NCBI GenBank assembly: GCA_028281825.1
Contig: JANQJC010000027.1
Coordinates: forward strand, 1-64,000
DNA: 64,000 nucleotides
Reading direction: 5' to 3'
DNA from: Flavobacteriales bacterium
Lineage (GTDB): Bacteria > Bacteroidota > Bacteroidia > JANQJC01
Below the pieces are notes generated by a model. It worked only from the letters and a program-made list of their open reading frames with translations, had not been told where the DNA came from and ran no database searches. Position numbers and translations under genes: made by a program. Positions 19,611 to 27,827 of the stretch are shown here, in pieces (the stretch's first letter is position 1; the number at the start of each line of letters is the position of its first letter).

Positions 19611-19955
19611 ATGGCAGAAGCAACTGAAAATAAAGAGCAAGTAAAGGATAGCCGTACCTTAGAAGAAAAGATAGTGGATACCCTCAGAACTGTCTACGAC
19701 CCAGAGATACCTGTGGATATCTACGAGTTGGGGCTTATCTATAAAATCAACATAGATGAGAATGCCGGTGTAGAAGTAGTAATGACACTCACTTCGCCAT
19801 CATGCCCGGTTGCTGAATCGCTACCACTAGAGGTAGAAGAAAAAGTACGCAGGGTAGAAGGCGTATCAGCATCTATAGTTACCCTCACTTTTGACCCACC
19901 CTGGGAGAAAGAGATGATGAGCGAAGCCGCAATGGTAGAGCTTGGTTTCATGTAA
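19611..19955 (+). CDS. sufT: SufT/MIP18-type Fe-S maturation protein (DUF59)
   Basis: A 114-residue protein with the DUF59 signature YDPEIPVDIYELGLIY and the conserved cysteine motif LTSPSCPVAESLP. Members at the end of suf operons help mature Fe-S proteins, probably in cluster transfer. I chose the ATG at 19611, one base after the sufE stop, over an upstream start that would overlap sufE by 35 nt. Confidence 0.92.
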   Translation: MAEATENKEQVKDSRTLEEKIVDTLRTVYDPEIPVDIYELGLIYKINIDENAGVEVVMTLTSPSCPVAESLPLEVEEKVRRVEGVSASIVTLTFDPPWEKEMMSEAAMVELGFM

Positions 19956-20347
19956 AAAAATGAACGGTGTTACACGCCGACCAAGATTTTCCGTGAGTCC
20001 CTCGGGGGTATCGATAAACGCATTTTTTGCCCTTTTTTCCGTTTTTTCTCACTGTTATTTATGGGTGTATACTGTTGAAAACAGTAGCACAGTATTATTC
20101 CATTTTATTTATAACTTTCTAATAATCAATGATTTAGCCTTTGAAAATTTGAGGATATAATCATGGCATTCTAGGTTAGTCGTAGTAAAAACCAAAAGCA
20201 GGGTAAGCCAGAGGATGGATTACCCGAAGTCCACTTCGTGGACGGCTTGTAAGACATCCGTGGTTGTGGTTTTTGAGCTTTTCAAGACTAAGCTAGTAAG
20301 CCTTGACTTTTGTATACTTTTTGGTCAAGCAAAAAGTATTGGGTAAA
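19956..20347. other. Intergenic region after the SUF operon
   Basis: No gene is visible in these 392 bases. A small hairpin (CGGTGT/ACGCCG, 19965-19979) lies 10 nt after the sufT stop but has no immediate T tract; T-rich runs come 30-80 nt later. The second half (20181-20339) is an interspersed repeat described separately. Confidence 0.6.
20181..20339 (+). repeat. Interspersed extragenic element, copy A (about 159 bp)
   Basis: It matches 60211-60370 along its whole length, with blocks such as GATGGATT, GAAGTCCAC, GTGGACGGCTTG and ACATCCGTGG in common. It contains a palindrome, GTCCAC-TTC-GTGGAC. It ends with a perfect 10-bp hairpin, ATACTTTTTG (20314-20323) with CAAAAAGTAT (20330-20339), whose six-base loop GTCAAG is complementary to CTTGAC at 20302-20307. 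The hairpin end lies 9 nt beyond the 3' end of the minus-strand gene that follows, so it may also affect that transcript's end. Confidence 0.8.
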
Positions 20348-20605
20348 CTACTCCACTCTCTCAGGCGTATTTTCAGGCGAGTTGTTTTTATCACCGTTAT
20401 CCACATATTCAGCGATGAGGTAAGCAAGCAGCACAATGATAAGTATCACCAAAAAAGTCTTGGGGTCGCGGTACAGCGGCTTTTTATATATGGGCTTAGC
20501 TGCCCGCTGGTAATTATATACCAACTTCCCGAAATCCTTGTACTTGTGGATTTCTTCTTTACTCAGCTCTTCGCGCTTATCCTTATTTAATTTATACTTC
20601 TTCAT
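20348..20605 (-). CDS. Small single-span membrane protein paired with an ECF sigma factor
   Basis: An 85-residue protein: a charged N-terminal half (about 1-48, many K, E and Y), one membrane segment (about 50-67, FLVILIIVLLAYLIAEYV) and a short acidic tail. Its start overlaps the stop of the sigma factor gene as TAATG, so translation is probably coupled. Position and topology would suit an anti-sigma or sigma-associated protein, but no anti-sigma motif is seen and the function is unknown. Confidence 0.75.
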   Translation of the reverse strand: MKKYKLNKDKREELSKEEIHKYKDFGKLVYNYQRAAKPIYKKPLYRDPKTFLVILIIVLLAYLIAEYVDNGDKNNSPENTPERVE

Positions 20606-21174
20606 TATCCATTGCGCCTTTTCAAAGTAATGGCTTTTTTCACTTTTTCCAGCGTTCTATACAATTTCATTTTAGCGTTAGCCTCGCTCAGGCCAAGCAC
20701 TGCACCCATTTCTTTAAATGAGTACTTCTCAAAAAACCTCAGTTCAATCAGCTGTGCCTGCTCTCCGGGCAGGTCATCCATTGTTTGCAATACTATCTCA
20801 TAATCTTCCTCTGAAAAGGTTACTTCTGCCTCTTGTAATAAGGTAGACAACTCCCGCTCACTTATTTCCACCTCAATCACCTTTTTGTTTTGGCGGTAAT
20901 ACATATTCACCTCGTTCAGGCCAATCCGCACCAGCCATGCCGAAAATGGAGCCCCTGTTATTTTATAAGTCTTGAGGTTAAGCAAAGCCTTCAGGAACAC
21001 CTGTTGCGCCAGGTCAGCCGTGGTATCCTTATCAGGTACCCTTTTATATATCATGCGGAAGATGAGTTCATAATAGCGGTTATACAGCGCAGAGAAATAC
21101 TTTGCATCCTGCTGTGAAGCCAATATCAATGCCTTCTCCTTTTCTGTATTCCAACTATCCTTATTTTCTGCCAA
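20605..21174 (-). CDS. ECF-type RNA polymerase sigma-70 factor
   Basis: A 189-residue protein with region 2 (about 25-100; ALYNRYYELIFRMIYKR, then DLAQQVFLKAL and FSAWLVRIGLNEVNMYYR) and region 4 (about 125-180; LPGEQAQLIELRFFEKYSFKEMGAVLG with the helix-turn-helix SEANAKMKLYRTLEKV). The regulon is unknown. The first downstream gene is the small membrane protein, one base overlapping. The secreted peptidase-like gene lies upstream on the same strand, 113 nt away, and could be its target or simply a neighbour. Confidence 0.93.
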   Translation of the reverse strand: MAENKDSWNTEKEKALILASQQDAKYFSALYNRYYELIFRMIYKRVPDKDTTADLAQQVFLKALLNLKTYKITGAPFSAWLVRIGLNEVNMYYRQNKKVIEVEISERELSTLLQEAEVTFSEEDYEIVLQTMDDLPGEQAQLIELRFFEKYSFKEMGAVLGLSEANAKMKLYRTLEKVKKAITLKRRNG

Positions 21175-21287
21175 GGGTAAACACTTTTGTAGCTATAAAT
21201 ACAAAAAAGCAAATTTGGAACAAATTATTGCGCCTACATATAAAAAGTTCGCTGCGCTCTGCGTGTTCACCCGCGATAACAGGTTTT

Positions 21288-24200
21288 TTACTCCACAATT
21301 AGTTTTTCAGTAATTCGTGTTTCTGCTGAAATGATATCCATCAGGTAGATGCCTTTTGTAAGGCCTGCTACATCCAAAGTAATTGTTTTATCTTGTGTAT
21401 TTTGATAGGTGTTTTGTCTTACCAACCTTCCGCTTAGGTCAGTTAGTTTAACATTCACCTGACCCAAGTCTTTAGCAAAGCTCAAATTCACTAAATCCAA
21501 AGCAGGGTTGGGGTATATAGCCACTTGCTCCTGAGTTTGGAATGGACTAACCCCCACAAAGAAATCCTGATTAATCAAAATACTATCAGGTGAATTGACA
21601 TCATTACTACCGATGACTACCCATCCACTACGGGCAGAACCTAGATTGTCTGAATAATCGAAGATGATAAGGTCATCATCCACTCCTGCATTACCAGCGG
21701 TGATGGTTACCCAAGCAGGTGATTCATCTACCTGCCAGTTGAGTGTTCCAGCACCTGAATTGATAACGGCGATGGTGTCTGTGCCCGCTAGTGCAGGCTC
21801 ATTGATAAGCCCTTCAGAAGCAAAGAGGGCTGGCAAACCCTGGTTATCTAAAAACAGCGTGTCATCAACCCCAACTGTGGTAGTATCGACAGTAATATAA
21901 AGCCCATCATTGCTTAAATCGGTCCAATTAGGTACAATATGATGGGTAGCATCTGTTGCAAAAGGCACAGAATCTATCACATATACAGAGGCATCAGTAG
22001 AAGAGAGTATAGATACTGTAAGCTGGTAGTGTGTGGCATTACCGGTATTCGTGACTATTAATTCATTATTATTCACTGGCTCCATATCCAGTTGGGCGTT
22101 TTGCTCACTTGGAATATCATTCAGCCAAAAGTGGTAGCTGGTGCCATTCATCTCTATGTAAGAGAACAAATCAACACTCTTGGTAGTGGCATCAGGATTG
22201 GTAAAACTAAGCCCTCCATCAAAGCCTACATTATCTTGTTGGCCTTGGGTGGCATCATCCCTGTTATATCCCATCACATAACCATTGCCATATACTGCCA
22301 TTGAAACGCTGGTTGTATCAATATTGCTGATAGTAGCCGTGAAGCTACTTTGGTCGCTTACCATATAACCTATTGGGGCAGTAATCGAACCTGTCTCATT
22401 GATAAGTGGCACGCCAGCGCCTAAATTCCAGGTAAGGTTATCACTTACGTAACCCATCATTGTGCCGCCTACATTCAGCATTTCATCTGCATTTGGGGAG
22501 AAATAGGCATTGATGTGCCCATTAAACCTTGATGCCGCATTGCTGTTTGGCAAAACATCCAATTCCAAATCCTGATAACCCGCGTAATTGCTGATTGGCA
22601 AGGTGAGGTATAAACCTTGTGGACGGCTGGCTGCGCCCCACTCCTCGGGCTGACCTGATTGATTGGTGGTAGCTTCGTAAAACCATTCACCGCCATTGGC
22701 TGCGTTTTTGTTTACCCTTATTTTTCTCAAGGTATCATTCGGGTAATTGCTATCGTATATATAAATCTCTTCCCAGCCAGGCACTCCATTATCCTCGCGT
22801 TTAACCTTAAAAGGCACCACGCTGTGTGCCCCTGAGCGGCCCGCTGAAACTTTCTTTATACTTAGTGCCATATTATCATTATCACCATCTACCATCATGT
22901 TTTTAATTTGGTTGAGTGCTTCAGCGGGTGTTGTATTTACAGCTGCATCCCAATTGTGGTCGTCATGAATAACAGCATGCTGTGATATCTGTGCTTTATT
23001 AATCGCCTTGCGTGATGCCGCATTGGCTGCCATTGAGTGCACATTAGCCGAAGGCAGCCCCGGATTGGTTTGCAAGAAAAGCCCCGCATCACCAAAGGCC
23101 ATTAGGCTTGTGATAGAAAATCCTCCGCAGGACCCACCCCAGTTATTGGTTTTTATTCTTAACCACTTGTCATAGGCGGCTGGTTTCATTTGTAGCACGC
23201 CATTCACGTTTTCATAAATCTGCCCTTCTGTAAAAGTCTCTACAAACAAAGGCCATGAAGGAAATGTAGTGGCTGGTGGAACATTGGTAGGTAAGCCCTG
23301 AGACCATGGAGGGAAAAATGTGTTGACACTGTGTACTTGCCTCATGTATTGGTCCAGATTGTAATTCATGGTATTGTATTCATCGTAGGGCCATAGATTG
23401 TTTGCATTATTACCAAAATCCCAGCCATCGGTATTGGAACGGAAAAGCAGGTCATACTCCCTAATGAAGAAACCATGTGCCACTCCATTACCATCGGTAT
23501 AGTAGCCGCAGATATGGTTTTCATTATTGATATCCTGAGGATGGACGGTAACGGCACCGTCTATCTCAATGTCTTCAAATGAACCATTGCCCAAATTTTG
23601 AATATAGCCGTCATAAACGAAACCTCTTGAATTGGCGTAATCTCCCACTACAATAAGGTCGTCATTCATGCCATAGATGCGAGTTTTGATACTATTGGGG
23701 TTGTCGATAGTTGCAAAAAGGCCAGGACCAGTAGAAATGAAACCGTGAATATTAGCCCCGTCCACGTAAAACCCACCCACATATTCGGAATTGCTAATCG
23801 CCTGCCCATAGGTGGGCTTGGAGATATTTACAAACTCCTGATAAAGGGAATTGGAGGGGCATTTGTACATCAACTTGGCCGTAGTACTCACCCTGAAGTT
23901 ACCTGCCCAGCAATCGTTATCGTTGATATCGGTTACCTGCGTGTGGTCAACACTTGGTATTTCGGGCGTTGTGAGGTCTGAGTATAGTGCTGTGCCATAG
24001 TCATACATAAAGCCTTCCGTCTCTGCCAGTGTAGTTGTAGTGTTATATTTACCCACTACCTTTCGGGCATTGTTAATACCATAGGCCCATGTTTCCATAG
24101 CTGTAGGGTAATCCAACACGCCAGTATCAGAACCTATCACATAAAAGCCCTTGATATCCCCACTGCCATCGTCAAAATAACCGACAAAATCGCCCAGGTC

Positions 24201-24320
24201 ATTGAGGCCTGTAACCCATGTTTGGGTGGCACCAGGGTAATCAAAAAACTCATATTGTGCCCAAGAGCAAAGGGGCGTTAATGTGATAAGTATGGCTGAA
24301 AGAAATTGCTTGGTTCTCAT
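21288..24320 (-). CDS. Secreted HAF-repeat protein with papain-like Cys-His-Asp arrangement, BACON-like domain and T9SS type A sorting domain
   Basis: The protein has 1010 residues with a signal peptide (1-21, ending SWAQ). HAF-type repeats fill about 24-290 (DYPGATQTWVTGLNDLGDFVGYF, INNARKVVGKY, HGFIS and similar). The central domain (about 300-575) has WGGSCGGFS with C398, RSGAHSVVPF with H499 and IYIYDSNYP with D523, the order and spacing of a papain-fold cysteine peptidase. Beta-rich modules follow, then a BACON-like domain (about 840-915, with WVTI and NSPDSILINQ) and a type A sorting domain (about 930-1010, VAIYPNPALDLVNLSF to GIYLMDI). It should be exported by the T9SS. Proteolytic activity is inferred from motif spacing only. 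Confidence 0.8.
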   Translation of the reverse strand: MRTKQFLSAILITLTPLCSWAQYEFFDYPGATQTWVTGLNDLGDFVGYFDDGSGDIKGFYVIGSDTGVLDYPTAMETWAYGINNARKVVGKYNTTTTLAETEGFMYDYGTALYSDLTTPEIPSVDHTQVTDINDNDCWAGNFRVSTTAKLMYKCPSNSLYQEFVNISKPTYGQAISNSEYVGGFYVDGANIHGFISTGPGLFATIDNPNSIKTRIYGMNDDLIVVGDYANSRGFVYDGYIQNLGNGSFEDIEIDGAVTVHPQDINNENHICGYYTDGNGVAHGFFIREYDLLFRSNTDGWDFGNNANNLWPYDEYNTMNYNLDQYMRQVHSVNTFFPPWSQGLPTNVPPATTFPSWPLFVETFTEGQIYENVNGVLQMKPAAYDKWLRIKTNNWGGSCGGFSITSLMAFGDAGLFLQTNPGLPSANVHSMAANAASRKAINKAQISQHAVIHDDHNWDAAVNTTPAEALNQIKNMMVDGDNDNMALSIKKVSAGRSGAHSVVPFKVKREDNGVPGWEEIYIYDSNYPNDTLRKIRVNKNAANGGEWFYEATTNQSGQPEEWGAASRPQGLYLTLPISNYAGYQDLELDVLPNSNAASRFNGHINAYFSPNADEMLNVGGTMMGYVSDNLTWNLGAGVPLINETGSITAPIGYMVSDQSSFTATISNIDTTSVSMAVYGNGYVMGYNRDDATQGQQDNVGFDGGLSFTNPDATTKSVDLFSYIEMNGTSYHFWLNDIPSEQNAQLDMEPVNNNELIVTNTGNATHYQLTVSILSSTDASVYVIDSVPFATDATHHIVPNWTDLSNDGLYITVDTTTVGVDDTLFLDNQGLPALFASEGLINEPALAGTDTIAVINSGAGTLNWQVDESPAWVTITAGNAGVDDDLIIFDYSDNLGSARSGWVVIGSNDVNSPDSILINQDFFVGVSPFQTQEQVAIYPNPALDLVNLSFAKDLGQVNVKLTDLSGRLVRQNTYQNTQDKTITLDVAGLTKGIYLMDIISAETRITEKLIVE

Positions 24321-24790
24321 TAGGTTGGGGTAAATTGGTTAGGCGAGCTAAATTATAAAAACAAAATCTTTTGATGGTGGAAATATGTAAGAAAATGAGG
24401 GCAGACAAAGTAAGTACCTCTGTTTGAGGGGGTTGGGGTTTTAATTAGCTAATGGGATGATTAGCCGATTAGCCAATGACAATCTCGCTCATCTCCCTTA
24501 CACCCTCTAATTCCATATTTCAATCAATCCTTGAGGGATAGTTGCATATTTGTAAAGTGAGATTGGTGTCCCATTTCCTATCAATGCTTTAGTCAATTAG
24601 CAAACAAAAGGAAGGGTAATTGTCCAATGTCCAAGTCTATTATACAATGAAGTAAGGTGATTAGCCCTCAATTTACATTGAAATTGCCACACATTGTAAT
24701 GAGTTAATTTTTTGTCTAAAAAAATATTATAAACAAAATGTTTATTCATCACAATGCTTATTCATTACTCAAAATGTCCACTTATTACTC

Positions 24791-24824
24791 TTTGTGTCTA
24801 TTTCATTAATTTTGAGAGAATCAT
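24791..24824 (+). promoter_or_regulatory. Candidate promoter of the Rhs-type operon (TTTG / TAATTTTG)
   Basis: TTTG at 24791-24794 and TAATTTTG at 24817-24824 are separated by 22 nt, one more than the usual 19-21 nt. The resulting leader would be about 240 nt long and would contain the hairpin at 25013-25044. Confidence 0.4.
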
Positions 24825-25012
24825 AAACAATCGAAATCCTACATTTGATTAACATTGTTTATTAACCTTGCCAAATCGCCATTAAGTAAAGATTACAAGC
24901 CTAAACTTCAATTCAGAACGCTAATGGGAGCCGTATAAACGGTCACGGAGAACTTTTTCTTGGGCAGTTTTCAGTGGTTAATTAAGGTTTAAGTAACAAG
25001 CAGAGAAATATT

Positions 25013-25044
25013 CTACAAAAAGTCTAATTCAGCGCTTTTTGTAG
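25013..25044 (+). promoter_or_regulatory. Perfect 10-bp hairpin in the leader of the Rhs-type operon
   Basis: CTACAAAAAG (25013-25022) is the exact reverse complement of CTTTTTGTAG (25035-25044), with a 12-nt loop. It ends 26 nt before the first ATG and has no T tract after it, so it is not a standard terminator. It could be an operator palindrome, an mRNA-stabilising hairpin or a translational control element. Confidence 0.55.
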
Positions 25045-25070
25045 GCTCAATATAACCTAACCGCCGAAAA

Positions 25071-27821
25071 ATGATGAGAACTACTCGCCTAATATTGCTT
25101 TGTATCGCAGCCATAGCCTTTCATAATTCAGTAAAAGCACAAAGTAGTTATACTTGGAACGGGACAACATCGTCAGATTGGGGCACATCAACTAACTGGA
25201 CGCCCAACGGAACACCTGGTGCTCTCGATACAGTTACTATAGTTTCAGGCACTAACGATCCAGTTTATGATGGTGTGGCAACAGTTATTGCTGTGATTAT
25301 GACCAGTGACACCTTGGACTTGGGAGGTGATACGTTAGAAGTGACAGGCGATTTCGCTACTTTTAATGGAGGAGTCATTACAAATGGATGGATTAAATCA
25401 ACCGCCACTAATACCACCTTTGCCGGAACACAGTTTAACTGCCAGGTAAGGGCAACAACAGCAAATCTTCTTTTAAATGGTTCAACATTTAATGATACAA
25501 CGCTAGTCGAGCAAAATGGCAGTAGTCAAACAATAAGCTTGGGAGGAAACACATTTAATGAGTACACAGAAATAATTCATAATGGGTCAGGAAGGATGTA
25601 TCTTGACCAGAGTTCAAGCTATAGTGACACAGCCAATGCTGATATTGTATTTACCAAGAAAGGCTCTGAAAGATTTTATATTGCTCATGCCGGAAGTGGA
25701 ATTTATTTAGCTGGAAAAACCACCGTTAATTACGAAAATGGTGCAAGCGGTGTGCTCTACTTCTCAACAACAGCAACTACCACATTTGATGGTGATATTG
25801 AGATAAACAACCCCGGAGGGGGTGAAATAAGGATAGGCGATAACCCGTCTTCTGATATCACACTTAAAGATGGCCATACATTAAGCATTGGAAGTGGAGG
25901 TTTTTCATCCAATATATTACAATTGGAAAACTTTGTTCAGGAAGGGAATACCCCCCAAAACATACAACTTGACGGCAGCTCACTATTTACCATACCAAAT
26001 TCTGACGTTGAATTCAATGGCCCTGTAACTATTACAGCTGGGCGTATTGCACTGGAGAAAGCAACTTTCAACAATACTGCCTTTCTAGAAACTGTTGGTA
26101 CAGGAACTTCAAGCTGTTCAGGCGGAAATGTGTTTGAACTAGGCGTTACTGTATCTAAAACAAATACTGGAAACTGGGAATGGGGTAATGTCTATCCCGA
26201 CACCTTTAAGACATCGCTCAACCTAATAAACAGGGCTGGGAATGATATTAGAGTAGGTAGAACAGTTGCCGGAACTTTGATAAACTGCAATCTGAATGTA
26301 AAAAATACAGGAGTGGGTAATATTTGTTTGGGTTACGACACCAACGGAGAAGTAGAACTAGGGTCTGGTTATACGATTACGAGTGATACCTTCTCTTCAG
26401 GATCATTACAATTCAAAAACTTTACTCAGAATGGTACGACTGATATAAGCTTTGACCTAGAAAATAGTGCCGACCTGATTATTAATAGTAATTCCACTTT
26501 TAATGGAAACATGACAGTGTCTGCACCCGATGTGTTTTTAAACGGCGGTACCTTCAACGGGAAGGCTTCCATTACTAAAACCGCAGGCGATAACAACCTA
26601 GGGCAAGGAGGCAACGTCTTCAACGATACAACTATCATAATAAGTGATGGAACAGGATATCTGGCCACTGCCAATTTAAATCCAGATACATTTAATGCAC
26701 CTGTCACCTTCGATCACAGGAATGACAGGCTTTATGTTGCTTACAAAAGTACAGGCAACTTATTCAGTGATAAGGTCTATGTTAGATGTACAGGCTCTGC
26801 AGACTATGCTTTTTTTGCACGCGAAGGGACTGCAACATTTAAAGATACTGTGTATGTAGGCAATAATACTTTAGACAAGGGTATTTACTTTGGATACAAT
26901 GGAATTGACAGTGTTCTTTTTAGTGATAATGGCATAATTGCCATAGATACCATGGGTTTTGCAAATGGTAGGTTGTTTCTCCATCATGTGGGGCAAAATA
27001 ACAACACAAAGTTCATGTTGTTTTTTGAAGGGGCAACTCAGTTCATAATGGACACCACCATAATTGAGGGCCCATTTTTTGTTACATCACCCAGTGTTAA
27101 TATTGACAGAGTTACGTTTAATGATACTGCCTACATTCAGAAAACTGGAGCCGGGACGGATTTCTTGGAAGGCAATATCTTTAACAATAAAACATTTCTA
27201 TCCTGCACTCATACTACTGACGATTTAAAACTGGCAGGTGCCGTTAACGGCAATGACTATAATGACGACGTATGGTTCCATCAAACCGATTCAGCAGTTG
27301 GTCAAGTAGTATGGCCAGCTAATAAGTCCGCTAGCACCTTTGCTGGCGATATTACGGTAATAGATAGTTACTATGAGTTCAGGTTTGGGCGTTCTTCCAG
27401 CCACAATGGCAAAGTAATTCTTGATGGAAACAAGGAACAAAAAATAAGGGTCGAGAATGGTAGCATTGCAAAGCTTGACTTCAGAAACCTGCAAGTCAGT
27501 AAGTCTGATAGTAATGTAGTTTTTGAAACTAGCGCAGAAATATATGACTCGCTGATTTTTGATAATGGATTGTTGATTACTACTGACTCAACACAAATCG
27601 CTCTGCTGGATACAACCGAATATTATAATGCTAGTGACTCAAGCCATGTACAGGGAACACTTGAGAAATATGGAGCTGTTGATTTCATTTTCCCAATGGG
27701 GGAAGATGAAGAGCAAAAGCCAATAAAATATGTAAACAGGGATGCTATTAATACTGATACCCGGATTAGGCTTGAAAAAACCAATACCGATGATCAGTGG
27801 GATTATACCATCCAGCAATGA
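25071..27821 (+). CDS. Secreted repeat protein, probable beta-helix; first gene of the Rhs-type operon
   Basis: The protein has 916 residues with a signal peptide (1-23, ending VKAQ). It opens with the YTWNGTTSSDWGTSTNW module common in Bacteroidota surface proteins. Four imperfect repeats of about 150-200 residues follow, each marked by LxxxTFNxxxxxxxxG, GGNxFN and LYxA- or IRxG-type strands, consistent with a right-handed beta-helix. The C-terminal part (FIFPMGEDEEQKPIKYV) resembles a region that in other Bacteroidota proteins precedes a sorting domain, but here the protein ends at QWDYTIQQ without one. It is a plausible surface stalk or adhesin. The next gene starts 6 nt downstream. Confidence 0.75.
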   Translation: MMRTTRLILLCIAAIAFHNSVKAQSSYTWNGTTSSDWGTSTNWTPNGTPGALDTVTIVSGTNDPVYDGVATVIAVIMTSDTLDLGGDTLEVTGDFATFNGGVITNGWIKSTATNTTFAGTQFNCQVRATTANLLLNGSTFNDTTLVEQNGSSQTISLGGNTFNEYTEIIHNGSGRMYLDQSSSYSDTANADIVFTKKGSERFYIAHAGSGIYLAGKTTVNYENGASGVLYFSTTATTTFDGDIEINNPGGGEIRIGDNPSSDITLKDGHTLSIGSGGFSSNILQLENFVQEGNTPQNIQLDGSSLFTIPNSDVEFNGPVTITAGRIALEKATFNNTAFLETVGTGTSSCSGGNVFELGVTVSKTNTGNWEWGNVYPDTFKTSLNLINRAGNDIRVGRTVAGTLINCNLNVKNTGVGNICLGYDTNGEVELGSGYTITSDTFSSGSLQFKNFTQNGTTDISFDLENSADLIINSNSTFNGNMTVSAPDVFLNGGTFNGKASITKTAGDNNLGQGGNVFNDTTIIISDGTGYLATANLNPDTFNAPVTFDHRNDRLYVAYKSTGNLFSDKVYVRCTGSADYAFFAREGTATFKDTVYVGNNTLDKGIYFGYNGIDSVLFSDNGIIAIDTMGFANGRLFLHHVGQNNNTKFMLFFEGATQFIMDTTIIEGPFFVTSPSVNIDRVTFNDTAYIQKTGAGTDFLEGNIFNNKTFLSCTHTTDDLKLAGAVNGNDYNDDVWFHQTDSAVGQVVWPANKSASTFAGDITVIDSYYEFRFGRSSSHNGKVILDGNKEQKIRVENGSIAKLDFRNLQVSKSDSNVVFETSAEIYDSLIFDNGLLITTDSTQIALLDTTEYYNASDSSHVQGTLEKYGAVDFIFPMGEDEEQKPIKYVNRDAINTDTRIRLEKTNTDDQWDYTIQQ

Positions 27822-27827
27822 TAAGGT

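Larger units (their letters stand above)
24321..25070. other. Long AT-rich intergenic region before the Rhs-type operon
   Basis: No gene is visible in these 750 bases. It separates two divergent transcription units and is markedly AT-rich from about 24700 to 24870. It holds a short cluster of ATTAGC-like motifs (about 24445-24475), a candidate promoter (24791-24824) and a strong hairpin close to the operon start (25013-25044). Confidence 0.7.

Noticed and set aside
19942-20160. A 72-codon plus-strand frame after sufT
   Set aside because: It starts inside sufT in another phase, crosses low-complexity T runs and has no recognisable features.
24920-24965. GGGAGCCGTATAAACGGTCACGG stretch, which briefly recalls the end of a group II intron
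   Set aside because: The expected second arm and domain V are missing and there is no reverse transcriptase gene nearby. The similarity is too short to support an intron.
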